A stretch of DNA of 64,000 bases from Streptomyces sp. WMMC940. Lineage in GTDB: Bacteria > Actinomycetota > Actinomycetes > Streptomycetales > Streptomycetaceae. This document shows positions 8,193-15,777 of this stretch, piece by piece (the first letter of the stretch is position 1; each line of letters begins with the position of its first letter). The stretch lies in NCBI RefSeq assembly GCF_027460265.1, contig NZ_JAPZBC010000001.1, positions 2,817,501 through 2,881,500 on the forward strand, read 5' to 3'. Below the pieces are notes generated by a model that searched no databases, had not been told where the DNA came from, and saw only the letters and a list, made by a program, of their open reading frames with translations. The translations under genes and the position numbers were made by a program.

Positions 8193-8265
8193 ATGTCAGG
8201 TAAAGACGTGTTCGACAGCCGTTATCGGATCGTCGCGTTGGACGAACGTAAGGTGAACTGTCTGG

Positions 8266-9516
8266 TTACGATCGGTGGTCGTCCAGGAGCGCCGCCGCCG
8301 TGAAGAGCTCGACGCCGACGCGGATCGCCTCCTCGTCCACATCGAAGTCGCCCCGGTGCAGGTCGAGGCGGGAACTCGAGCCGGGAGCGCGGACGCCGAG
8401 ACGGGCCATCGCGCCCGGGACGTGCTCCAGGTACCAGGAGAAGTCCTCGCCGCCGAGGCTCTGCTCGGTGTCCTCGATCGCCTGCGATCCCCGCCGTGCG
8501 GCGTGGGCGTCGTGCAGCAGTTCCGTGATCACGGGGTCGTTGACCACGGGCGGCACCCCGCGGATGTAGTTGATCTGGGACTTGGCGCGGTGCAGCGTGG
8601 CGATCTCGTCGACCGCCGCGTGCACCAGGTCCGGGGCCTCGCGCCAGGCGGGCAGGTCCAGACAGCGGACGGTGCCGGCGAGTTCCGCCTGCTGCGGGAT
8701 GACGTTGCAGGCGTGCCCGGACTCGATACGGCCCCAGGTCAGGGCCAGTCCGGAGCGGGTGTCCACCCTGCGGGACAGCAGTGCCGGGACCTCGGTGACG
8801 ATCTTGGCGGCGGCGGTGACGAGGTCCGTCGTCAGATGCGGACGCGCGGTGTGGCCGCCGGGGCCGTCGAGGGTGATTTCCAGCCGGTCGCAGGCCGAGG
8901 TGATGGGACCGATGCGCAGTCCGATCCGGCCGACGTCGACACGGGGGTCGCAGTGCACGGCGATGATCCGGCCCACGCCGTCCAGCGCCCCCGACTCGAT
9001 CGCGTCGGCCGCGCCGCCCGGCAGCACCTCCTCGGCGGGCTGGAAGATCAGCCGCACCGGGTGGGGCAGCAGGCCCTGCCGGTCGAGGTCGGCGAGGACC
9101 AGTCCGGCACCGAGGACCGCCGTGGTGTGGACGTCGTGGCCGCAGGCGTGGGCCCGGTCCGGCACGGTCGACCGGTACGGCACACCGGTCTTGGTGTCCG
9201 GGATCGGGAGGGCGTCGATGTCGGCGCGCAGGGCGAGCATGGGCCGGACCCGGTCCGTACCCACGTCGCACACGAGTCCCGTGCCCGTCGACAGCACCTG
9301 CGGGCGCAGGCCGGCGGCCTCCAGCCGCGCCTTGATCGCGGCGGTCGTGCGGAACTCCTGGTTCCCGAGCTCCGGGTGCATGTGCAAGTCCCGGCGGAAG
9401 GCGATGAGTTCGGTGCACAGGGCGTCGGACAGCGTGCCGGGCAGAACGTAGTCGCCGGGCAACTCGGCTTCGCCGGGGAGGCCGGCGTCGGGCTCGCGGG
9501 ACATCAACTGGTTCAC
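8266..9516 (-). CDS. M20-family amidohydrolase (N-acyl-amino acid / hippurate hydrolase-like)
   Basis: Zinc-dependent cytosolic hydrolase of about 416 residues. Motifs include DLHMHPELGNQEF near the N-terminus, LRADIDALPI, the metal site HACGHDVHTTAVLGAG, and the dimerisation/lid domain with GPGGHTARPH. Catalytic Glu sits in FQPAEEVLPGGA. I placed the start at GTG 9516 (VNQLMSREPD); ATG 9504 and TTG 9540 are alternatives and none has a strong ribosome site. It is transcribed in the same direction as the nucleoside operon and ends about 145 bp before the BMP gene, so it may be a separate unit. The natural substrate is unknown; amidohydrolases of this type cleave N-acyl amino acids or indole-acetyl conjugates. 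Confidence 0.88.
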   Translation of the reverse strand: MNQLMSREPDAGLPGEAELPGDYVLPGTLSDALCTELIAFRRDLHMHPELGNQEFRTTAAIKARLEAAGLRPQVLSTGTGLVCDVGTDRVRPMLALRADIDALPIPDTKTGVPYRSTVPDRAHACGHDVHTTAVLGAGLVLADLDRQGLLPHPVRLIFQPAEEVLPGGAADAIESGALDGVGRIIAVHCDPRVDVGRIGLRIGPITSACDRLEITLDGPGGHTARPHLTTDLVTAAAKIVTEVPALLSRRVDTRSGLALTWGRIESGHACNVIPQQAELAGTVRCLDLPAWREAPDLVHAAVDEIATLHRAKSQINYIRGVPPVVNDPVITELLHDAHAARRGSQAIEDTEQSLGGEDFSWYLEHVPGAMARLGVRAPGSSSRLDLHRGDFDVDEEAIRVGVELFTAAALLDDHRS

Positions 9517-9540
9517 CCGTTGAAGAGTAGGCCCCTTCAA

Positions 9541-9963
9541 GGCCCAACTAACTCGAGATCAACAAAAGTTCAGCCCTATAGGGGGAAGAAAATGCGTCTG
9601 ACGACGCTTGACCGTCGTTCGGTGTGGGTAAGCTCACCCGCTCCTGACCACGATATGGACACTCCGGCCTCCTGTCGCGTCCAGGTCGGCCGTACGGGTA
9701 CCCCTGGCCGGGTGGACGGAACGTCCGTACGCCGGTCCGGCCCGCCCTCCGGGACCCTTCCGTACGGCCCGGCCCACCGCCCGTCCGCGCGGCACCGTCC
9801 GCGCCCGAGCGGGTCGGACCGCTCCTTCGCCTCCTGGTCCGTTCGGGCCGGGCTCCGGGCCACTCCTACCGGATTGTGACCACCCCCACCGGTCTCCGGT
9901 TCTCCGGGGCTCCGGGCCGCTCGTGGTTCTCGGGTTCCGGTCCTTCCGGCTGGGCCCCGCGGG
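9541..9963. other. Intergenic region with no supported gene
   Basis: This 420-bp stretch lies between the M20 gene and the glycopolymer cluster. Reading frames crossing it are Arg/Pro-rich and lack a ribosome site or family features. A TATAGG hexamer near 9580 and AT-richer sequence at 9545-9600 look like promoter DNA for the M20 gene. Nothing else was recognised. Confidence 0.5.
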
Positions 9964-11043
9964 TCAGGCGGGCGCCGAGAGCCGCTGCACGTGCCGCGCC
10001 GTGCCCGTGACCCCCGCGAGGAAGCCCTGGGCCCGCGGTGACGCCGTGTCCCTGAGCCATTCCGGGGCGATGTCGCACACCGCGACCGTCACACCGGTGC
10101 CGGCCAGCGCGAGCGGCAGGGTGTGCACGACGGTGGAGGGGAAGCTCACCACCGTACGGCCGACCGGCCCGCGCCGGGCGATCACCTCCAGCGGCAGATC
10201 GGGCCGGACGATCTCCAGACCGGTGTCGGCCGCGAGCCGGTGCAGCTTGTCCGTGCCCTCCCGGCGGTGGGCGAAGTAGCGGGTGGCTCCGTGCGTACGG
10301 GCGAGCGAGGCGACGGCGTCCAGGTAACGCTGGAGATCGACCACTCCGGTCTCCACGAGCGAGGTGCCCACCAGGTCCGCGCCCCGGGTGAGCAGCGGTG
10401 GGCCGAACCGCGAGCGCGTCCAGCGGAACCGGTTGGGGGTGACGGCGATGCCGTCCGGCGCTTCCTCCACGGGCATCGCGGTGAAGAGCTCGACCTCCCG
10501 GCAGCGCGACGGCGTGAGCCGCCGGCGGGCGGCCGCCGAGACCGGCGCGAGCAGCAGCTCGCGCGGGCCGCGGCGGCCCCGCCGGTGCCAGCGCACCAGC
10601 CGTTCGCCGCGCGTCAGCTGCGCCACGAACTCCATGGTGGCCGTGCCGTCGTCGACCACGGTCAGCCGCCGGGTGCCCACGAGGGTGAGCAGGAGCTGCA
10701 CATACCGGGAGAACGGGTCGCCGATGACGATCCGCTCGGCCCGGCGCAGCACGGGGCCCAGCGCGCGCACGGTCCGTACGACCGCGTCCGCCCCGCCGCG
10801 GGCCTCCTGCCAGCGCACCGTGATCCCCTCGTCGCGCGCCAGCTCCGCCATCCGGCGCAGTTGTCCGCGGGACATCGGATCGGTGGGCGAGAGCACGACG
10901 ACCGTCAGGTCGCCGCCCCGGTCAGCCGCGCTGCGGGCGGCGCCCGGTCCCGGCTGCGCGGGTATCGCGGGCAGTGCGGGGGTGTGTGCCCACTCCAGGA
11001 CGTTCAGCAGCTGGACCGGGCTCTCGACGAAGGCGAGGTCCAT
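9964..11043 (-). CDS. Polysialyltransferase-like glycosyltransferase
   Basis: This 359-residue cytosolic/peripheral protein begins MDLAFVESPVQLLNVLEWA. The alternating Rossmann-like strands, an ERIVIGDPFSRYVQLLL segment, the VVDDGTATMEF motif and a late FPSTVVHTLPLAL segment resemble alpha-2,8-polysialyltransferase family proteins (GT52-like). In those, the late Ser/Thr-Pro-type motif binds the CMP-sugar. It follows the NeuB-like gene by 5 bp and should act last in the minus-strand operon, adding or polymerising a nonulosonic sugar on the wall glycopolymer. The role is inferred from family and context. Confidence 0.72.
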   Translation of the reverse strand: MDLAFVESPVQLLNVLEWAHTPALPAIPAQPGPGAARSAADRGGDLTVVVLSPTDPMSRGQLRRMAELARDEGITVRWQEARGGADAVVRTVRALGPVLRRAERIVIGDPFSRYVQLLLTLVGTRRLTVVDDGTATMEFVAQLTRGERLVRWHRRGRRGPRELLLAPVSAAARRRLTPSRCREVELFTAMPVEEAPDGIAVTPNRFRWTRSRFGPPLLTRGADLVGTSLVETGVVDLQRYLDAVASLARTHGATRYFAHRREGTDKLHRLAADTGLEIVRPDLPLEVIARRGPVGRTVVSFPSTVVHTLPLALAGTGVTVAVCDIAPEWLRDTASPRAQGFLAGVTGTARHVQRLSAPA

Positions 11044-11048
11044 GGGCG

Positions 11049-11978
11049 TCAGACCGCGACCGGCTCGGCCCGCTCGCTCTGCTCTGCCTCGGCGACGACG
11101 CCGGGGACGCGGCGGAGCTTCCTCATCGGGGCGAGCTCGGACTCGTAGACCTTCTTCACCCCGTCGCCGAGGGCGGCCTCGATGGTGCGGATGTCGCGGA
11201 CCATGCGCTGCAGACCACCGGGCTCGACGGAGGCGGCCTGGTCCGAGCCCCACATGGCGCGGTCGAGGGTGATGTGGCGCTCGACGAACGCGGCGCCGAG
11301 CGCCACGGCCGCGAGGGTGGTCTGCAGACCTGTCTCGTGGCCGGAGTAGCCGATCGGGACGTTCGGGTACTCCTGCATCAGGGTGTTGATGACGCGGAGG
11401 TTGAGCTCCTCGGCCTTGGCCGGGTAGGTCGAGGTGGCGTGGCAGAGCACGATGTTCTCGCTGCCGAGGACCTCGACGGCGTGCCGGATCTGCTTCGGCG
11501 TCGACATGCCGGTCGACAGGATGATCGTCCTCCCGGTGGCGCGCAGCTCGCGCAGCAGCTCGTCGTCCGTGAGGGACGCGGAGGCCACCTTGTGGGCGGG
11601 GACGTCGAACTTCTCCAGGAAGGCGACGGCCTCGGTGTCCCACGGAGAGGCGAACCAGTCGATGCCGCGCTCACGGCAGTGCTCGTCCACGGCGCGGTAC
11701 TCGTCCTCGCCGAACTCCACGCGGTGGCGGTAGTCGATGTACGTCATCCGGCCCCAGGGGGTGTCGCGCTCGATGTCCCACTGGTCGCGGGGGGTGCAGA
11801 TCTCCGGGGTGCGCTTCTGGAACTTGACCGCGTCGCAGCCCGCGTCGGCGGCGGCGTCGATCAGCGCGAGGGCGTTGTCCAGGTCGCCGTTGTGGTTGAT
11901 GCCGATCTCGCCGGTGATGTAGACGGGCCGGCCGGGACCGGCGGTCCTGCCGCCGAGGGTGCGCAGACGGGAGTTCAT
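11049..11978 (-). CDS. NeuB-family nonulosonate synthase lacking the SAF domain
   Basis: Condenses phosphoenolpyruvate with a hexose-type sugar to give a nine-carbon 2-keto acid (sialic acid, Kdn or related). It is a TIM barrel of 309 residues with GEIGINHNGDLDNAL (start of barrel), DAVKFQKR, KVASASLTDDELL, ILSTGMST, and GYSGHETGL. RBS AAGGAA lies 6 nt before ATG 11978. Canonical NeuB enzymes run to about 340 residues because of a C-terminal antifreeze-like SAF domain that caps the active site; here the protein ends shortly after the barrel. In Streptomyces coelicolor a Kdn-containing teichulosonic acid is known, which makes Kdn or a similar sugar the likely product. Confidence 0.9.
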   Translation of the reverse strand: MNSRLRTLGGRTAGPGRPVYITGEIGINHNGDLDNALALIDAAADAGCDAVKFQKRTPEICTPRDQWDIERDTPWGRMTYIDYRHRVEFGEDEYRAVDEHCRERGIDWFASPWDTEAVAFLEKFDVPAHKVASASLTDDELLRELRATGRTIILSTGMSTPKQIRHAVEVLGSENIVLCHATSTYPAKAEELNLRVINTLMQEYPNVPIGYSGHETGLQTTLAAVALGAAFVERHITLDRAMWGSDQAASVEPGGLQRMVRDIRTIEAALGDGVKKVYESELAPMRKLRRVPGVVAEAEQSERAEPVAV

Positions 11979-12000
11979 GAGGGGTTCCTTACGGTTCGGC

Positions 12001-13236
12001 TTACTGGGCGGGAGTGCTGAGGGTGGGACCGAGAAGCCAGGTGGCGATCTCCCGGATCGCGCCGGCGCCACCCGGGGTGGTGGTGACGGCACGGGCGGCG
12101 GCACGCACGGAGTCGTGCGCGCTCGCCACGGCGACGGGCCAGCCGACGAGCCCGAAGCAGGGCAGGTCGTTGACGTCGTTGCCGGCGTAGAGGACCCGCT
12201 CGGGCGCGACCGCGTTCTCCGCGCACCACCGCTGCAGGGCGGCGTCCTTGCGGTCGATGCCGTGCAGGACGGGGAGGCCGAGCTTGCGGGCTCGGGCTGC
12301 GACGACGGGGTTCTGTTCGGTGGAGAGGATCAGCAGCTTCAGTCCGGCACGGCGCAGCGCGGCGATGCCGAGGCCGTCGCCGCGGTGCACTGCCACGAGT
12401 TCGCGTCCGTCGGAGTCGACGAGGACGCGGTCGTCGGTCTGGGTGCCGTCGAAGTCGAGGACGACGGCGTCGACGTCCGCGCGGGTGGGGACGGTCACCT
12501 GGTCGAGCAGCGGCGCGAGGGCGCGGGCCCGGGCGAGGTCGTGCGGGTCGTCGATCTCCAGGACCCGCGCGGGGTCGGTCTCGACCAGCGCGGTGCGCCC
12601 GAAGAAGCGGTGTCCGTGGAGGCGGAGGCCGCGGGCGTCCATCGCGTACGCGGCCCCGGTCTCGAGGAAGTCCTCGGGTCGGTCCTGCCGCCGGGGGCGG
12701 TGGCTCTTGTCGTGGTTGACGCCGTGGCCGCCGTCGGCGGTACCGGCGGCGGCGGGCGTGCCCGTCGCCGGTTCACGGCGCCAGACGAAGGCGTGGAAGG
12801 GGGCGACCGTGACCGCGGTGTCGGCGCCGTCCTTCGCCACGGCGGAGGCGACCCGGTCGATGTCGTCGGCGGTCAGGAAGGGGCTGGTGCACTGGACGAG
12901 GAGGACCACGTCGACCCTGCGGCCGTGCTCCGCCTCGTAGGCGTCCATGGCGTGGAGCACCGCGGACTCGCTGGTCGCGGTGTCGCCCGCGATGTCCGCC
13001 GGACGCTCGACGCAGTGGACCCTGCCGGCCGCGCCGGCGGCCGCTCCGGCCGCCCGCGCGGCGTCCGCGATCGCCGGGTCGTCGGTGGACACCGCGACAT
13101 CGGTGACCAGGGGGGATCCGGTGCAGGCCCGTACGGCGCGCGCGACGAGCGGCACGCCGCCGACCGCGGCGAGGTTCTTGCCGGGCACGCCCTTGGAGCC
13201 GCCCCTGGCGGGGATCACGGCGAGGACGGTGGTCAT
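12001..13236 (-). CDS. CMP-nonulosonate cytidylyltransferase fused to HAD phosphatase
   Basis: Bifunctional protein of 411 residues. The N-terminal ~240 residues are a NeuA-type nucleotidyltransferase: IPARGGSKGVPGKNL, the QCTSPFLTADDI segment and NHDKSHRPRRQDR. The C-terminal ~165 residues are a KdsC-like HAD phosphatase: LDFDGTQTDDR, LSTEQNPVVAARA, and YAGNDVNDLPCF. It can remove the 9-phosphate and activate the sugar with CTP, linking the NeuB step to the transferases. It lies 22 bp upstream of the neuB-like gene and 31 bp after the DUF6716 gene. The linker around residue 165 has an extra Gly/Ala-rich insert. Confidence 0.9.
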   Translation of the reverse strand: MTTVLAVIPARGGSKGVPGKNLAAVGGVPLVARAVRACTGSPLVTDVAVSTDDPAIADAARAAGAAAGAAGRVHCVERPADIAGDTATSESAVLHAMDAYEAEHGRRVDVVLLVQCTSPFLTADDIDRVASAVAKDGADTAVTVAPFHAFVWRREPATGTPAAAGTADGGHGVNHDKSHRPRRQDRPEDFLETGAAYAMDARGLRLHGHRFFGRTALVETDPARVLEIDDPHDLARARALAPLLDQVTVPTRADVDAVVLDFDGTQTDDRVLVDSDGRELVAVHRGDGLGIAALRRAGLKLLILSTEQNPVVAARARKLGLPVLHGIDRKDAALQRWCAENAVAPERVLYAGNDVNDLPCFGLVGWPVAVASAHDSVRAAARAVTTTPGGAGAIREIATWLLGPTLSTPAQ

Positions 13237-13267
13237 GAGGTGGAGCTCCTTCGGGCTCTCGGAACGG

Positions 13268-14596
13268 TCACAGCTCGCCCATGCGGCGGATGACGGGCGC
13301 CACGCGCTGCACGCCGTGGCGGTAGGCGCCGCGTGCCGCCCCGCGGACCGCGTCGCGGACGAGGCGGCGCACCCCGGTGGGACCGGCGGCCGGCGCCGTT
13401 CCCGGGAGCGGGCTGCCGTCCGGGGCGAGACGGTGGCGGGCGAGGATCGCCGGCAGGTAGCCGGGCGCCGTGGTGGGGGTGTAGTAGGGGGTGACGGGCG
13501 GGAGCTCCGGCCGGCGCAGCAGTGCGGCCACGCGCTCGCGCGCCTCGTCGAAGGCCGTCCCGTACCGCCCGTCCGCGGCGACGCCCTGCCGGGCCAGCCA
13601 CTCCTCGTCGGGTACGGGCCGGTGGTCCCGGTCCAGCCGGTCCCAGGAGGTGAGCAGCCCGGAGCCGAGGAAGTGGTGGTTGCCGAGCGCCTCGCGCACG
13701 CCGAGATCGGTGAGGATCGCGGTGGGGATGCGCCGGTGGAGCGCTTCGAGCGCGGCGGTCGAGGAGACGGTGACCAGCAGGTCCGTCCGGTCCAGGACCT
13801 CGCCCATGTGCCCGTACACGAGGCTGAGGTTCGGCGGCAGTCCGCCGGGGAGCCGCTCGGCGAGCCTCTGGTACGGCACTTCCTCCAGGTGCGTGGTGTG
13901 CTCGCCGGGCCGGGAGCGCAGCTTGAGCAGCACCTCGCGGGAGGGGTGGAGCCTCGCGTGCCCGGCGAGCCGGCCGAGCAGGTACTCGCGATCGGACCGG
14001 CTCTCGGGGACGGACGGCTGGACGGCGAAGACCACCGTGTCCCGGTCGTCCCTCCGCTCGTACGGGGCGCCGCCGAGGAACGGCAGCGCCGCCTCGGTCA
14101 CCGGCGAGGCATCGGCGCCGACGCCCTCGTAGACCGCGCGGAACCGTTCCGCGTCGTGGCGGGAGTTGGCGAGGACGACGTCCGCACCGTGCCGCAGCAG
14201 CAGTCCGTCGGCGAGCTTCTCGTAGACGACGCCGACGTAGCCGGTGACCAGTACGGGTCGGCGGGGCAGCCGGAGGGCCGCGATCCCGTGGAGCACGGCC
14301 TGAACGGCGCCGCCGACGAGGGCGAGGACGACGACGTCGTACGCCTCGTCGCGTATCGCGCGGAGGAACTCGGCGGCGGTGACCTCGCGCACGGTGTCCG
14401 CGGCGACCCCGACCTCGGCGAGCTGCCGCGCGGTGGGCGTCGCCCGCCCCCGCAGCAGGAACCCGGCCGGTTCGGCGGAGGCCGCCGGGTCGTCCCCGGC
14501 GGCTATCCGGTGCGCGGTGAGCGCACCCCATTTCCACCGGGTGTCGGAGTCGGCGAGCACGGCGACGCGCGGCGCCTGGCTGGTACGTGATGGCAC
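13268..14596 (-). CDS. DUF6716-type putative glycosyltransferase
   Basis: This 442-residue protein has a GT-B-like layout. It begins VPSRTSQAPRVAVLADSDTRWKWGA and carries VLVTGYVGVVYEKLADGLLLR, VLANSRHDAERFRAVY and TVSSTAALEALHRRIPTAIL, which resembles the donor-binding half of GT-B enzymes. The DSDTRWKWGA opening is typical of DUF6716 proteins found beside sialic-acid-like clusters in actinomycetes. I chose GTG 14596 because a TAACGT hexamer sits 7 nt upstream, which fits a leaderless transcript. It is the first gene of the minus-strand glycopolymer operon. Donor and acceptor are unknown. Confidence 0.75.
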   Translation of the reverse strand: MPSRTSQAPRVAVLADSDTRWKWGALTAHRIAAGDDPAASAEPAGFLLRGRATPTARQLAEVGVAADTVREVTAAEFLRAIRDEAYDVVVLALVGGAVQAVLHGIAALRLPRRPVLVTGYVGVVYEKLADGLLLRHGADVVLANSRHDAERFRAVYEGVGADASPVTEAALPFLGGAPYERRDDRDTVVFAVQPSVPESRSDREYLLGRLAGHARLHPSREVLLKLRSRPGEHTTHLEEVPYQRLAERLPGGLPPNLSLVYGHMGEVLDRTDLLVTVSSTAALEALHRRIPTAILTDLGVREALGNHHFLGSGLLTSWDRLDRDHRPVPDEEWLARQGVAADGRYGTAFDEARERVAALLRRPELPPVTPYYTPTTAPGYLPAILARHRLAPDGSPLPGTAPAAGPTGVRRLVRDAVRGAARGAYRHGVQRVAPVIRRMGEL

Positions 14597-14603
14597 GCCG
14601 AGG

Positions 14604-14609
14604 ACGTTA
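14604..14609 (-). promoter_or_regulatory. Leaderless -10 for the DUF6716 gene
   Basis: TAACGT-CCTCGGC-GTG: a -10 hexamer 7 nt before the start codon, with no Shine-Dalgarno. Transcription would begin at or within a base or two of the GTG. It mirrors the promoter of the divergent GT2 gene. Confidence 0.6.
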
Positions 14610-14650
14610 GGAAGGCATTCGGCTCGGCGGCCCAACTCGGCAGCAACAAA

Positions 14651-14706
14651 GGGTTAACAGCGCGTCGACGAAGGACGAAAGGGCCCGGGGACCGTCCGGG
14701 TTAACA
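14651..14706. repeat. Two direct GGGTTAACA repeats in the divergent promoter region
   Basis: GGGTTAACA occurs at 14651-14659 and 14698-14706, 47 bp apart, in the roughly 190-bp divergent intergenic region of the glycopolymer cluster. Each contains the palindrome GTTAAC. The spacing and place suggest binding sites for a shared regulator, but no match to a known operator is claimed. Confidence 0.35.
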
Positions 14707-14771
14707 ATTCCGCCGCACCTTGTTCACCCGCCGTCCCTCCCGCGGTCAGAGCGAATGACGGAGCCCGCGCC

Positions 14772-14777
14772 TAATGT
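14772..14777 (+). promoter_or_regulatory. Leaderless -10 for the GT2 gene
   Basis: TAATGT-CCGGCGC-GTG places the -10 7 nt before the GTG at 14785. There is no ribosome site for this GTG or for the in-frame ATG 14755. Confidence 0.6.
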
Positions 14778-14784
14778 CCGGCGC

Positions 14785-15777
14785 GTGGTCAAGCTCTCGG
14801 TCATCGTGCCCTTCTACAACGTCCAGGCCTATGCGCCCGACACCCTCGCAAGCCTCCGGGCGAACGCCCGGGAGGACTTCGAGTTCCTGCTCGTCGACGA
14901 CTGCTCGACGGACGGGACGCCGGAGATCCTGGAACGTGCCGAACGCGGGGTGCCGGGAGCGGTCCTGATCAGACACGAGCGCAACGGCGGGCTCGCCACG
15001 GCCCGCAACACCGGTCTGGACGCCGCCCGCGGCGCGTACATCACCTTCCTGGACGGCGACGACTGGCTGGCCCCGGGCTACTACGAGCGGCTGCTCGCGG
15101 CCGCCGAGGAGCTCGGCGTCGACTTCGTCCGCACCGACCACGTGCAGTGCACGGCCCGGGAGCGCAAGGTCTTCCGGGTGCCCGTCGGCCGCCGGAACGA
15201 GGTGCTCCGGCCGCGTGACGCGATCCTGCCCGCCGACCGGTCCACCTCCGTCGACTACCCCATGGCCTGGGCCGGGATCTACCGGCGCGAGCTGCTGGAC
15301 CAGGGGCTGCTGCACTTCACGGACGGCCTGCGCACCGCGGAGGACCGGCCCTGGATCTGGCGGCTGCACCGCGGGGCGGAGTCCTTCGCCGCGGTGGGTC
15401 TGCTGGGGATCTTCTACCGCCGCGGGGTGGCCTCGTCACTGACGCAGATCGGTGACGTCCGGCAGCTGGATTTCATCAGGGCTTTCGACCAGGTACTCGA
15501 AGAAGCCGCAAACGATCCGGAATCCGGGCGGCTTCTGCCGAAAGCCGTCCGGACCTATTGTGCCGTCATTTCCCATCACCTGGGATCGATCGAGAGGTTC
15601 GAACCGTCCGTGGCCCGGAAATTGCGTTCGATGAGCGCGGACGCCCTGCGCCGTATGCCGCAGGACGTTCTCCAGGACGCCCTCGACGGCATGGACGGCG
15701 AACGCTCCTCGCGGCTGCGCAGGCTGCGCCGGCGTGCGACGGGCGCCGCTCACTCCGGCGCGGCGGGAGCGGCCTGA
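14785..15777 (+). CDS. GT2-family glycosyltransferase
   Basis: Nucleotide-sugar dependent inverting glycosyltransferase (GT-A fold), 330 residues. The N-terminal half shows VIVPFYNVQAYAPDTLASL, LLVDDCSTDGTPEI, NGGLATARNTGLDAARG and the DxD-type FLDGDDWLAPGYY. EDRPWIWRLH is the usual acid-containing motif downstream. I start it at GTG 14785, from the leaderless -10; ATG 14755 would add ten residues ahead of the first strand. The last third (about 15455-15640) uses A/T-ending codons far more than its surroundings. Its stop overlaps the next gene (TGATG). Probable role: building the wall glycopolymer or its linkage. Confidence 0.9.
   Translation: MVKLSVIVPFYNVQAYAPDTLASLRANAREDFEFLLVDDCSTDGTPEILERAERGVPGAVLIRHERNGGLATARNTGLDAARGAYITFLDGDDWLAPGYYERLLAAAEELGVDFVRTDHVQCTARERKVFRVPVGRRNEVLRPRDAILPADRSTSVDYPMAWAGIYRRELLDQGLLHFTDGLRTAEDRPWIWRLHRGAESFAAVGLLGIFYRRGVASSLTQIGDVRQLDFIRAFDQVLEEAANDPESGRLLPKAVRTYCAVISHHLGSIERFEPSVARKLRSMSADALRRMPQDVLQDALDGMDGERSSRLRRLRRRATGAAHSGAAGAA

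Noticed and set aside
9576..9863. A 95-codon minus-strand frame in the 9.5-10 kb gap
   Set aside because: No ribosome site, no family feature, Arg/Pro-rich and shares its position with promoter-like DNA.
9964..11643. A single 559-residue protein joining the NeuB-like region and polysialyltransferase gene
   Set aside because: The upstream part is the wrong frame over the neuB-like gene; the real start is at 11043.
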